Source: Pachyseris speciosa (lineage: Eukaryota; Cnidaria; Anthozoa; Scleractinia; Pachyseridae). From it: 64,000 bases of DNA. Location of the stretch: positions 231,001-295,000 of the forward strand of contig JAEMWC010000138.1 in the NCBI GenBank assembly GCA_016490735.1, given 5' to 3'. Below, piece after piece: positions 9,591-20,993 of this stretch (position 1 is its first letter; each line of letters opens with the position of its first letter). The notes below the pieces were generated by a model, which saw only the letters and a program-made list of their open reading frames with translations, was not told the origin of the DNA and ran no database searches. Made by a program: the position numbers and the translations under genes.

Positions 9591-12500
9591 TTGTTCACGC
9601 TCATGCAGAAAATGTGGTGTCCTTCGCTCCTGAGAATGTTCATTCCATGTGTCAGCTGCTTCTTGCCGAAGAGCGTTTCTTTGTACTGCTCGTGCAGGAT
9701 GTGCTTTTTCACCACGTTCTTTTTCACTCCTTTGGATCGTTAGATGTTTTTTTCGTCCGCCCTGATGATTGAGTACATCTTTGGCCGCAAACAGACACAC
9801 TCGGCGATTGGAGTTCCGGAACATTCATCTTTCATCTTCCCCAAAGCCTTTTTGTTGGTTTCTGAATGCAGCGGATGGTCTTTCGGGTAGTCGCTGGTGT
9901 CAAAGAGATGTTGACCAAGCTTCTGCACACATGTCTTTGTAAATATCGTCTGTTTCGATCTCGAGCAGAAAGCTGTCGGTGTCTGTGTAAAGAAGCTCGC
10001 ATTTCTGCCCGCACTGCCTTTTCAAGATGTTGTAGAACAATTAATACATCAGCAGTTTACTGTTTTCCAGTATTGTCATTCCGGTGTAAATCGGTTTATT
10101 GAGGCACAGCCTGCTTTTGCGCATGTTAATCCCCACAAGGTCGTTTGCAAAGAACTCGTGCCTTGAGTACAGGGGGCTTGCGATCAGTTTTCTGAGTTTG
10201 GTTGTCTCATGGCTGCGCACCAATTTCACGTCGGTGCGATTGCGCAGGTTTTCCATTGTTTTCCCGAAGACAGAGTTGTTCATCAGCTTGTAAAAGTCTT
10301 TCTCGAAGGCGCTTTTGGCCTTCTTTCGAAAGTTGGTGTTCATTCGTATATAAGGCTCCACCCAGCTTTTTTGTTCGAATTCCAGAACTCTGTGAGCCTT
10401 TTTCAGCTTCATGCCCTGCTTAAGATAAAACTGCAAGTTGCGGTAGTGTACCACGTAGTTGTTTTTGTCCTGCAGCGTCAGCAAGAGTTTTTTGCAGTCT
10501 GGCGGGTTGAGGTTGAGGTCTTCCATCATTTTCTTTTGGTAAGTGGACAGCCATTCTTTTTGCACAGCCTTTTTCTCAGGGGCAAGTGGGTAGCTGTTGT
10601 GCTCTTCGTGGAGTTCCTCCGGATACTCAAGGTCGACCTCAAGAATAAAACCTTTTTTCCCGTTTCCTTTTATTTCAAGAATTTCTTCCTCTGTGGGGCT
10701 ACAGCTGTTCCACTTGAAATTTCCAACGGGAAGGGATTTGCTCATTGCCCAGCCGTACAGGTTGTTCGCGTCAAGATCAATGATAAATGTGTTTGGTTTG
10801 CTTTTGTCATAGCCTGGCACCAGGGGATTGTTTGCTTTGGCATACCTCTTGATCACCATTGAAATGCCACCGCGCATCCCTCTCTCCACAAAGAGATGCA
10901 TGTCGATGTCGGTCAAGAGTTCCAACTCGATGCCTGTCTTTTTCAGGAGCGCATCCCATGACAAGCCGGGTGACGTGTAATAATGAGCCGGATCAATCCC
11001 GTACTGCTTTTGACAAAGATCGCGGAAGTTTTCAAACACATCTGCGAGAAGCGCGACGTCTGTTTTCACGTAAAGATCATGGTAGTCGCCAAGTGTTTTG
11101 CATACCAATGTTTCCCAAACTTTGTGCGCGTGCTCGTAGTCTTCGTCCGATATGTGTTCGCCAGATAGCTTGCTGAAGAAACTCTCTTTGGCAGGAAGGT
11201 TTGTTTCGTCAAACCTTTCCCATGAGTCCATGTACTCGTAGGGATAAATTCCTTTTTGTGAAAGAAGTTCGACATTTCCTTGCATGGTTTGTACAAGCTT
11301 TTTCGTTATTTTTAGCGTCTCTTTTGGTGTGGCTTTTACAAGTGCATCAAGGCTGGAAAGAAAAAATGAATTGCTGTCTATGAAACGCAAGTTCCCCAAA
11401 GAGAATGAAATGTATTTTTCCATGTTTTTGCCAATGCAATTCAGCTCTCCGGCTTCTTTCACTTTCGACATCGCCTGCATCAAGTGATGTGCATCATATC
11501 CTTTCAAGTTATGGAACACGACAGGAATGGGGATGGGTTTTGGGTTTATCCGAAGCTTTTTGTTACACGCGTCATGCGCAGCCCCCCGAAAATGGCCGAA
11601 AATGGCTTTCAGGAATCTTTTCAATCAGAGCCTCAAAGTCGGCGTAGATAACAAATGGCGCCTTCATTTGTTTCTGAAAGTTTTGAAATTTCAGTGTATT
11701 TTGCCTCCTCCGGCATTTCAACTCGTGTGGGAGTTCCATTCACACCATTGCAGTGTTCTTTGTGTTTTGCAAGGATTTCTTCTGTTGTGAACCCGATCAA
11801 ACACATTGTACAGAAGTGACTTTTTGTTGCTGTGTTTTGTCTGATCATATAGCAAGCTGACAGCCTCTTCACGAAGCAATAATGTGAATTTTCACCATCA
11901 TTAAGAAGCATCAAGTTAATTCTTTCAATTCGTTTGACTTTTGTACTGACCCTGGGAACAATAACAAGGTCGTTTTCCCACCCGAAAACGTTAATGAAAA
12001 GGTTTGGTTTTTGCTTCTCAAGCTTGTCAATCTGTTTCAACGGTGTGGGAAAGTCCATGCCATCCCAGTTGATGCCGTCGTCTTCTCTTTGGTAATTACT
12101 TTGTCTTTGCGGGTTTCTTTGTGCATGAAACAAAGCTGCTTTCAAAGCCCATTTTAAACATTCGTTGTCTCTGTTTTGCACATTAACGAATGCTTTTTAA
12201 AAGCTATTTTTTTCGGTGTTGGGATAAAAGTACCTCCTCAGTCTCAAAGGTTGATATCTGGCGACATTAACATAAGCAATTAAAATTCTCTCAATGTTCC
12301 ATCCGGATCCTCGCTCTGACCAATTATCTATTTCACCGTTTATCTTTTCAAGAAATTCATCAAATCTTTTCCCGAAATCTTGTGCAAGGTTGGTTTTTCT
12401 GAATACATGTGTATCTCCTTTGAAATAGTGTCTCTATTTTTCCTCTTCCATTTGTCCCTCTTCGTTTCGTATTTCGCGGGTGAAATGTACCTCAAATCCA

Positions 12501-12799
12501 AAGTTTACTTTGATGTTTCCAAGGTTATCAGTTTCGCGTTTTAAAATGTCAAGCGCCTTTTCTTCCAGTGTTTCTATGGAAAAATTCAAAAGATTTCGCC
12601 TATATGGATTTACAGGATCGACGTCCATCCTCCACACGCGAAGCCAAACGTTAAAATCCGTGGCTGAAACCTGAAACTCATCCAGCGGAAGGTCGGGTGG
12701 AGGCTCGGCTTGGGCGGGCGGGCCGTTGTTTCCCCCTGCTGGGGCGGCTTGGCCGTAGAACTCGTTGAGGACTTCTTCCCCAATGCGTGCTGCGGCCAT
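9590..12799 (-). pseudogene. Family B DNA polymerase (protein-primed type), multiply broken
   Basis: Reads right to left. The likely start is the ATG at 12799 (MAAARIGEEV), inside a longer frame open from 12886. The first frame runs to about 11633, with in-frame TAG (12434) and TAA (near 12199). A frame change and an internal loss follow near 11600-11630. The main 10041-11624 block then holds FHNLKGYDAHHLMQ (exonuclease-type region), YVKTDVALLADVF, motif A-like IIDLDANNLYGWAMSK and motif B-like KLMNNSVFGKTMEN. An in-frame TAA at 10041 precedes motif C (LLYTDTDSF, near 9975), and the C-terminus continues in other frames to about 9590. The polymerase would replicate the element by protein priming. 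This copy cannot do so. Confidence 0.85.
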
Positions 12800-12905
12800 T
12801 CCTGCGTGTAACCTGTGCTTTAATAGGGGGTATGCTTTGGCACTTTTTTGAAACACACACATGTAAAGTGAGGCGTTCTGACACAAACCTCACAAACAAT
12901 ACTTA

Positions 12906-12989
12906 TTTCCCGATTTTAAGCCTTTTTTCTATAACTTCAAGTGGGCTTGTCCGCGTGGAGTTATAGAAAAAAGACTTAAAATCAGGAAA
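12906..12989. repeat. Hairpin at the Polinton/FP junction
   Basis: Two arms of about 28 bases, GATTTTAAGCCTTTTTTCTA and the inverse TAGAAAAAAGACTTAAAATC, enclose a spacer of roughly 25 bases. The right arm ends exactly where FP exon 5 similarity resumes (TTATCTTTGTCGTGG). It may be the end of the inserted element or a repair scar. Which of these it is cannot be settled here. Confidence 0.6.
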
Positions 12990-15249
12990 GTTATCTTTGT
13001 CGTGGCTAAAAATCGCAATGCGGTGTTCCACAAAGTGATACTTTGGCAATTGGACACGCTGCATCGTCCTGTAAAGGAGCAAACGAACTCGATCAGTGGC
13101 ACTGGTCTGGGTACATACGCAGATAACAAATAGCACACTGTTGAGCTGGTTTTCAGGTGGTCTTGATTTTCATTGGTCGAAGGTTGTCCCAATTTGACCA
13201 AATCCCGATAAAGAAGCTCGAAGGAACATTTAAGGACGGTGCCTCCTATTGCTAGTGCGCATTCGTTCTGCGCACCACGCAACCATCTTATCTTGCGCGA
13301 TTACTCGCGCGATTTCCTCAGAAGATTGTTTGTTTTGATGGTTATCGTATTTTTTGTAAGCTTTTGATTTAGTGGATAGTTTTACAGGATTGGCAGCAGG
13401 CTGTCTACACTAAAAACCCGTAAACGAAAGCGTTATTGTGGTGTGTTTTATGAAATTACGCTGAATCACGCCGGGAAAAGCAATTGAAGTGAAGTGGCAA
13501 ATAATATAAGACTTAATCAAAACATATCGCTGTATTAACTGATTCAAGGGAATCGCTTAAAAAAGTCATGTGCTACACATATCGGTTTAATACACAACAA
13601 ATCCGTTTCGGTTTTATTCTTTTATTTTATTGCTGTTTCAACAATAATGAAAAGAAAGATGTTTTCTTCGAACGTAAGATATAAGCTTAACATAACACGA
13701 TGTCTTACCTTCGTAACTGATGAAAAGCTTGAACTTAATTGGCCTGGATAATGGACTGCGAAAATCAGAAGCAAGGAATCACGAATACTGGCTCTCAAAC
13801 TGCGTAGTTTTTATGCATTTCAAAACTCCTTCCAGAAAGATAATACAACCGCAAGAAACAACTGCGAAACTAATTGACAAAACTACAAAACGTGATCTTA
13901 CGTACGTATTTGTCTTCCACTTCGCCAGAGCCTAAAAGGGCAAGTTATACTGGAAAAAACTTTGAAATTTACGCAAAATGCACATCTCAAAACGTCTTCG
14001 AATTTGCTCTTAGCATTCAAAGCTATCTTCATTGAAAAAATGTCCTCTAATTCCCGAAGAATCAAGAAAACTTTTTGTTCCAGCATGTGTCGCCATACCG
14101 GATATCCCAGCATGCCCAAGGAAAAGACATGCAAATATTTCACTTACTAGGGAGGGGTAGAGCAAAAACTGTCTCAAGCCCCCAAAACAGCGCCTTAAAA
14201 GTAGAAAATAACCTATTTATCTCTAAAAACCGCATGGTGACCCCAACTTTTTACCTCACAAAACGAAAGTGGTAAGCCTACTCAACACATGGTAATTTTT
14301 TCGTAGTTCGCAAAATATATTTAGCCTGTGTTTTTGCTCAACTAAAAGGAAGCAGTCAGGGCCAAAAATGCCTCCAATGCAATGATTTTGTAATAAATAC
14401 CACATAAGAAGTAGTTTTTATATCACCACTTGTTATGTGTTTCAAAGCTTGTGGTTTGTTGTTGCCTTGGTATATGTAAACAGGAATTCAAGGAAATGTT
14501 CAGAGAAATATTTCTTCTTTTCTTTTTTGCGAAAAAAATACTAAGTCTCTATTTTTTGCAGCTTTGGACTTAATTATCTCTGAAAAATGCACGGTTACCC
14601 CCAATTTTCTTTTCAATTTTCGTTAGCCCTTACTGACATCTACATTTTAGCATAGTGATAATCCGCGAAAAAATATCTTCGTATTAGGAGGCACCGTCCT
14701 TAACATCATTTTTATCTACGCGTTTAGGAGGCAAACAGAAACGTAAACCACGTGCTAGGACGTTCTTTTCGGTCTTGGTCAAAACTGTTTTATCTTATTC
14801 CCTCCTAGGTAAGGTTATGTGCTGGTTAATAATTGGCTCTTTAGTTTGAGATCCAGATAGTTTTGGAGACCGTGTTCAACAGTTATCCCCACAAGGCACA
14901 TCCATAATCGAGCAATCGGACCTAAGGTCATTGATTCCAATGAAATAGCGATCACTGAGAATTGTTTATGTCTTGATAGAACTTGGTCCTTTATTCCATA
15001 TCACGAGTCATCCAATCAGTTTGACACAGAAAAACTTACTTGTAAATACTTCTGAAGTCACATCGGTAATGGCCACCTCCTTCAAGCAACAGGGCCATGT
15101 TAACATCACCCTTCAACACCTTATCACGCACATTCATCTTCTCAGTGAATGGCTCCAATTTCTGTGTTTTCTTCTGCATAACTGGACATTTGGGGTTAAA
15201 GTTCTCCTCTGTGAAGCCAATTTTATAGATAAAGCAGTCGCCTTCCATT
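12990..15249 (-). pseudogene. GFP-like pseudogene A (exons 5 and 4 only)
   Basis: Exon 4 is 15040-15249: AG acceptor, then MEGDCFIYKIGFTEENFNPK..., through VLKGDVNMALLLEGGGHYRC, to a GTAAG donor. It is 210 bases, the same as in genes B, C and D, and has no stop, though several core residues differ. Exon 5 begins at 13068 (acceptor TTTACAG) and matches the family up to HDKD, where the Polinton-like insertion replaces the remainder. That loss includes the segment with the catalytic Glu (E211 in B). The intron between them is enlarged by a TIR element. Exons 1-3, including the chromophore, are not found upstream. Non-functional. Confidence 0.85.
13232..14701. mobile_element. 1.47-kb TIR element inside FP pseudogene A intron
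   Basis: The ends are inverted: AAGGACGGTGCCTCCTA at 13232 and TAGGAGGCACCGTCCTT ending at 14701. Flanks GAACATTT and AACATCAT are similar but not a clean duplication, so the superfamily is left open. No transposase-like frame is visible inside. Subterminal sequence includes a short GCGCGA-type inverted motif near 13297-13315. Non-autonomous DNA transposon. Confidence 0.75.
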
Positions 15250-16335
15250 CTGCTGAAAAAGAAGTGAGGCATACTCAGTGTGACCAGGCAAACATTTTTT
15301 TTTATTTTTTTTTTATTTTTTATTTTTTCATTTCCTTCTTTAGGGTGATACTCAGAGAGTAAAAGGAACCTTAAATTTGTAGTTCAAAATTTTTCATTAT
15401 ACATTTCATTATACATACATGCATACATATACTTTCTTTACCCTTGGATTTTAGATTAGTTTATACAGCTAATATCTCCGAGCATTTACCAACCCAACCG
15501 TCAGATGAGAGAGACCACCACACCGTGGACCACTTTCCTAACTCTTACTCTTTTCTTTCAGTGCGGAGGTTCTTTAACGTCCCACAGAATCAATTATGAA
15601 GAGTTGTGAGACGGGGCCAATGGTTTATTGCTCGGGGCTTAGCCCGAGCTTAGAAATGCAGTTGGCGCACAAAACGACTTTGCTCATAATACGCATGCTC
15701 AGTGTTACGTCATCAACGGGACAGTGCCCAAACTTTCTTCAGTCGCCATTTTGAATGCCCCGAGAGTGCACCACAGTGAAAAGAGGTTTTAAGTGTGGTA
15801 AATGTTCTTTACTTACTTGACATCTTTTTTCTACTTGAATCAATCTAGCTCTGTTGCTTACCCGTATTTACCCGTGTATAATTCGCACTTTTCCCCAAGA
15901 TTTTGTTAATGAAACTCTGCGTGTTGTACACGGAACCTTTTGTTTGTTGATCGCTTCCCTCATTTACATACGCGTGTGGTTAACAAAGGATACATAAGAC
16001 AATAAACAAGACTTCAAAAGGCTGTCGTCCATGCCGTTGCAATAATAAACAAGCAAATAACCTATCACAGTTGCTTTTAAATTACCGCCGATAAACTGGC
16101 TGGAAAAACCGCAATAAAACTGACGGAGATATTCTGTGAACAAATGCAAAAAAAAAATTGCATACAGACGAAACAAAATATCCTCCTATTTGAATAACGA
16201 AACGCACATTTTGTGTGCCAAAGTTAGTTCGAAATTATTTTGCTCGAAGTACAGCAGCTCAGAACAAAGACAAAATAAATGAGGTATATTTTGCAGAGGC
16301 TTTACAAGATTTAAAATCATTTGACAACGGAAAAT
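15250..16335. other. No FP exon or other gene recognised
   Basis: I searched here for the missing exons 3, 2 and 1 of pseudogene A (chromophore block, [10 protein letters not shown] block, ATG-GTAAGT) and found none. A T-rich tract lies at 15296-15325. The stretch around 15560-15790 looks like an unrelated dispersed repeat. Confidence 0.5.
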
Positions 16336-17717
16336 GGACATCACTAAACCTCGAAATAGCGAAACAAAACACCGAAACAGCTATTTTTTCCTACTTTTTT
16401 CTCAAACACCGAAACAGCTATTTTTTACCACTTTGATGGTGAATAGAATAGACAGGCCAAACATGACTCCCATTGGTCCTTTGTATCGTTGACCTTCAAA
16501 GTTTGGCTCTTACGAGTATATCTTACTCTAACATTCGAGGATCTCTTTTTCTCCCAGCCAGCGGTGTGAACTCCATCAGCCAGACTGCATGGTGCGTTTT
16601 CATTAACCTCTTTCCGTTAAACGTTAGCCTGTATAGCAGACGTTTTGGCTTTTTGGTGTACGAACGGTCGTTTAAAGACCGCCATTTTGGAAGCCATCCA
16701 AGGAGAGAACTGGGGACTGTCAGTGTAAGACAGGAGTGTAAAGATATGGATTGCGGACTGCAGACCCGGACTGTGGACTCGGACTGCGGACTGGGTATAA
16801 AACGCGGACTGAAGGCTGCGGACTAGGAACAAAAAGTGGACCGAGTATAAAAAAGGGAGTATAGAACAAAACAAGGATTGTACTGGCCCAGATGCAGGTT
16901 AAAAAAAAGCCTTGAGTCTGCTTATTCCGTGTCAAGATTTGTCCCGTACATAGTAATGCTCAGTTACATGAAATGCTCAGTTCCAACATCGACCGAGCTA
17001 GAGAAAGTATAAGAGTAGAGACTTTATCCTGAAATTGTACTTTACTCCACGAGTTAAACACTAGATCGAGGGAGTCGAAGAAATTTATTTATTATTGGGA
17101 AGAATGGAAACAGAAACGGATATAAAAGCAAACCGCACCTTGCACTGGCGTGCATCACAAAATTACTGGTCACAAATCTAGATACAAATGCTGTAAATGG
17201 AAATGTGTGCTCGTTCGACTGCAACTGGCCACTGGTGCAGAGAAGATAAAACAGGAAATACCGGTGCGTTTCTGTTTTGGGAGAAAGTCCAAATCCGTAT
17301 TTGCGAACATAAATCAAATTAAGTGGATTCTCGATCAGACAATTCTGAGCGTTTCAAAAAAAAGTATTTTAAACAAGCGGCTTTCCGTGCCAAAATGGTA
17401 CAACACAATTACCGTACATGACATTATAACCGACAAACATCGCCATTTTTCCTATCATGAGGAGTTCGAGGTCAAAATAGGTAGGGTTTCTGTGTACTCT
17501 GGTAATATTTACAGCAATTGTAAGCACCTTTCCTACAGTTCAAGAATTTGAGTGCAGTAATACATTTCGTTGCTCCGTGCTTTTTGTACAATGTTTTGTT
17601 CACAACTGCGAGGATCATTCTTCATTTGATTTCATTTCCGCAGTTCATATATGATTCATTTCATATATCATTCACACTCATTTCTTTCACGGGAACATAT
17701 GAACCCACAATCGACCT

Positions 17718-17732
<15 letters not shown>

Positions 17733-17758
<26 letters not shown>

Positions 17759-17806
17759 ATCGCACCGGTAATCGCGAGGTCACGGGTTCGAACCCCGTTG
17801 AAGTCC
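17733..17806 (+). repeat. tRNA-like SINE head (GGT anticodon-like)
   Basis: Acceptor GGCTTCA pairs with TGAAGTC, D stem GCTC with GAGC, T stem ACGGG with CCCGT around TTCGAAC. Pol III A and B box sequences are intact. The anticodon arm pairs only with an extra base in the loop (TCGC/GCGA), so it is probably not a translated tRNA. GGT in the loop would read Thr. Confidence 0.6.
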
Positions 17807-17967
17807 TGAAATTTTTTCAGGCTTCTTTTCGCAATTGCATAAATTGCGTTCACAACTGCGAGGATCATTCTTCATTTGATTTCATTTCCGCAGTTCATAT
17901 ATGATTCATTTCATATATCATTCACACTCATTTCTTTCACGGGAACATATCAACCCACAATCGACCT

Positions 17968-17982
<15 letters not shown>

Positions 17983-18008
<26 letters not shown>

Positions 18009-18056
18009 ATCGCACCGGTAATCGCGAGGTCACGGGTTCGAACCCCGTTGAAGTCC
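17983..18056 (+). repeat. tRNA-like SINE head, second unit
   Basis: Identical by eye to the head at 17733-17806, exactly 250 bases downstream, with the same tail. Confidence 0.6.
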
Positions 18057-18656
18057 TGAAATTTTTTCAGGCTTCTTTTCGCAATTGCATAAATTGCGTT
18101 CACAACTGCGAGGATCATTCTTCATTTGGTTTTGTACTCAGTCCGCGGTTTGTACCCAGTCCGCAGCCTTCAGTCCATATTTTATACTCAGTCCTCGTTT
18201 TATACCCAGTCCGCAGTCCGGGTCCGCGGTCCGGTTCTTCAGTCCGCAATCCATATCTTACACTGACCGTCCCCAGTTTTCTCCTTGGATGGCTTCCAAA
18301 ATGGCGGTCTTTAAACGACCGTTCGTACACCAAAAAGTCTGCTATACAGGCTAACGTCTAACGGAAAAGGGTTAATGACAACGCACCATGCAGTCTGGCT
18401 AATGGAGTCCACACTGCTGGCTGGGAGAAAAAGAGATTCTCGAATGTTAGAGTAAGATATACTCGTATTAAAGAACCAAACTTTGAAGGTCAACGATAAC
18501 ACCAAAGGACCAATGGAAGTCGTGTTTGGCCTGCCTATTTTATTCACCATCACAGAGGTAAAAAATAGCTGTCTCGGTGTTTCGTTTCGCTGTTTCGGTG
18601 TTTCGGTGTTTCGTTTCGCTGTTTCGTGGTTTAGCAATGTCCAATCCGTAGGGCCA

Positions 18657-19967
18657 GAGGTTTGTCAGGTGAACTACGGTCAAGTGTCACCCTCGTTCAA
18701 CGAAGTAGTTTTTAATAGGGGCGTGCTCTTTAGCACCATCGTTAAGAGAAGTTGTTGTTCAGTGTTGTTTTTTTTTAAGTCGGCGTGATTTAAGAGGCCA
18801 TATATCATTTCCATTCTTGCATTATCTTGTCTTTATATTTTGTACGCTGGTATTCATTAATCCTAACAATGAGCCGGTTGTTTCTATCTGATAAACGTTT
18901 TACTTTTGATACTTAAACTCGCACTTGTTGATGTCAAGGCGTGTAAATGAGTGCGCTTTTCATGCTGTCTTGTGAGATTCTTTGTTCTCAACTTAACATA
19001 AAAGGTTCGGAATTTCAAAGAAATTTAATCATCTTCAATTTCATTTAATATAATTTCGTTCTTAAAAACTAATTGTTTCCTTTTTGTCAGCAGATTCAAT
19101 ATGATATAAAGAGAAGTTTAGCAAAGGAAAGCATCAAATCACTGCCTAGTTACTTTCCTTTTAACTTCTAATTTATTATGTTCTGAATAGTTGAATTATA
19201 ATCGATGTACTTTCGCGAGTAAAAATCTAATGTTTAGTTGATTCCGGTTTTTATAGCTGTAAAAGATGGGCAAGTGTTTAGTGTAGGCGCCTTTAAAGCT
19301 GTTTGTTAGACTCTTTCTCATCTGTAACATAAAAGTTTTGACACTAAAGAAATGACGTTAAAAGAAATTTCATTAACTTCAATTTCATATAAAAATTCTA
19401 TATAGAATAGAATGAAACAAAGAGCCGATTAAGTATGGCAACTTATGGAAAGGATAGCCTGCAGCAAAAACTCATGAAAGCACTACATTTCCTTTGAATT
19501 TTATTGCTTTCATAAGTCGAACAGTGTGAGATCGAACAAGCGCTCAAATTGAAACCTTTCAATTACATTCAGAGGCCATGATAATACAGTGCCAAATCGC
19601 TGACCGCGCAGGGAGAGGGGCCGGAGCAGAATAGTAACTTAATTAAAATACACATCTAAAACCTGTACTCTTACGGATAATGGTGCTTGGCTTAAGGTGG
19701 CGCGGGACGTCGCGGGAAAACATCAAATTATGATTGTTCCTTTCGATCCTGTCTGATGGAATAAATTTTAAAACCATTATCTTTAAATTTATACACTTAG
19801 TTGTAGTTTTCTGCTGTCATTCAAATGGGATTGACAGACCGACGCGACACCAGCTGTCTGCCCATTCTGTAACACAAACATATCTTTAACCGACACTGAA
19901 GCGATTTTCCTTTTCTGTAAGATATCAAGGGAGTACTGGTTGTTGGTTGTTCTTGTATTCTTGTATT

Positions 19968-20000
<33 letters not shown>

Positions 20001-20665
20001 TAAAAATACACTTCCTTGACTTATCGAGAAGGTTTTATTTCGCTGGATCCCTTCATTATGTCGGTTTCTCTAGCGCTCCGCCAACTGTGATGCACGTTTA
20101 GGGTGCCACCGCTACATAGTTCATTAAATGAAAATTCAAATGAAAATTTGTATTTCCAGCAACTATCGTGTGGTTTGAGTCTATACCAAACATAAAGGCG
20201 CTTTAAATGGAAAATAAGTAATAGATAGTGTTGTGTCACTGTGTTATTTTAGTTGCCCGATATAGCCGACGGTCAACGTAGCTATACACCACATTGGTTT
20301 CTTGCTTAACTTACACCGTCGACAGGTTGGCTCAGTCAGTACATCATCGGTCCTTTTGCTTAACTAGGTAATAGCCACGTCAAGTCTTTACCAGTGTTCA
20401 CCCTGGTTCATGCTTTTGCCCGTGATTGGGCTCGCCTGTCTGATTGATCATGTTATTCACTACACTCGACCGACCACTAAAGAAAATCATGCGAACGTAA
20501 GTTTTGATAGAACAATTAAGATTTACAAAGAAAAATGAAATAAAAATCGGCTTCCCAGGTTGATAAGAAGCGAACCAATTATAAGATTAATTTTACTCAG
20601 AACTACGCCTTACTAGAGAGCGACGCTGTTCTTGTTCAAAGCACGATTAACCGTATTCTGCCCCA
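18657..20665. repeat. Non-coding repeat unit R1 (first copy)
   Basis: Begins GGTTTGTCAGGTGAACTACGG and ends ACCGTATTCTGCCCC. It recurs at 20994-22938 with a spacing of 2335 bases in the first part and 2278 after a 57-base deletion in the second copy. It contains a TTG microsatellite at about 19967-19999. Many blocks are shared with the 4.57 kb array unit at 26-54 kb (GGCCATATATCATTTCC, AAGCACTACATTTCCTTTG, GCCCGATATAGC). The short open frames are not conserved as coding. Confidence 0.8.
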
Positions 20666-20993
20666 GTGTTTAGTGTAGGCGCCTTTAAAGCTGTTTTGTT
20701 AGACTCTTTCTCATCTGTAACATAAAAGTTTTGACACTAAAGAAATGACGTTAAAAGAAATTTCATTAACTTCAATTTCATATAAAAATTCTATATAGAA
20801 TAGAATGAAACAAAGAGCCGATTAAGTATGGCAACTTATGGAAAGGATAGCCTGCAGCAAAAACTCATGAAAGCACTACATTTCCTTTGAATTTTATTGC
20901 TTTCATAAGTCGAACAGTGTGAGATCGAACAAGCGCTCAAATTGAAACCTTTCAATTACATTCAGAGGCCATGATAATACAGTGATAATACAG
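20666..20993. repeat. 328-bp internal re-duplication
   Basis: This stretch, from GTGTTTAGTGTAGGCGCC to the ATAATACAG repeats, copies the segment at about 19272-19590 and sits precisely between the two R1 copies. It looks like a recombination or slippage product. Confidence 0.75.

Larger units (their letters stand above)
7139..12989. mobile_element. Degraded Polinton/Maverick-like element
   Basis: Two convergent blocks form a compact virus-like gene set. On the plus strand are a capsid-like C-terminal fragment, a packaging ATPase, a roughly 200-residue protein of unknown role and a membrane protein. On the minus strand is a family B (protein-primed type) DNA polymerase. A PolB plus HerA/FtsK-type packaging ATPase is the signature of Polintons/Mavericks and related adintoviruses. 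No integrase, adenovirus-type protease or terminal inverted repeats are seen, the capsid gene lacks its 5' part, and every gene except the membrane protein carries a stop or frameshift. It is a dead, truncated copy. Similarity to the FP pseudogene stops at about 7138 on one side and 12989 on the other, which sets the approximate limits. Confidence 0.75.
17616..18110 (+). repeat. Tandem pair of tRNA-derived SINE units (250-bp period)
   Basis: Two nearly identical 250-base units, each with a 74-base tRNA-like head followed by the tail CTGAAATTTTTTCAGGCTTC and GCAATTGCATAAATTGCG. The sequence from 17850 (GTTCACAACTGCGAGG) repeats that at 17600. The head and tail match a SINE type I recognise as widespread in anthozoan genomes. 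Confidence 0.75.
16336..18642. mobile_element. 2.3-kb foldback element with ~520-bp inverted arms
   Basis: 16336-16860 and 18120-18642 are inverted copies of each other. The tips read GGACATCACTAAACCTCGAAA and TTTCGTGGTTTAGCAATGTCC. Shared internal blocks include ACGGTCGTTTAAAGACCGCC with CCATTTTGG, and a run of CAGTCCGCAG-type repeats. AAT borders both ends (16333-16335, 18643-18645), a possible 3-bp duplication. The 1.25 kb centre has no identifiable transposase. It contains two tRNA-like SINE units. The superfamily is uncertain. Confidence 0.75.

Noticed and set aside
9590..9772. C-terminal third of the plus-strand frame opening at 9104
   Set aside because: The opposite strand encodes recognisable polymerase C-terminal sequence here, so the plus-strand extension is probably accidental read-through.
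17150..17551. 133-residue plus-strand frame within the foldback element
   Set aside because: No recognisable domain, no splice or start context, and no support from a second copy.
17733..17806. A working tRNA-Thr gene
   Set aside because: The anticodon arm does not pair canonically, and the unit is tandemly repeated with a SINE tail inside a foldback element.
20021..20239. Identical 72-residue minus-strand frames at 20021-20239 and 22299-22517, and the repeated 60-90-residue frames in the 26-54 kb array
   Set aside because: They are copied because the DNA is duplicated. There is no domain, and equivalent positions in more diverged sub-repeats do not keep the frame.
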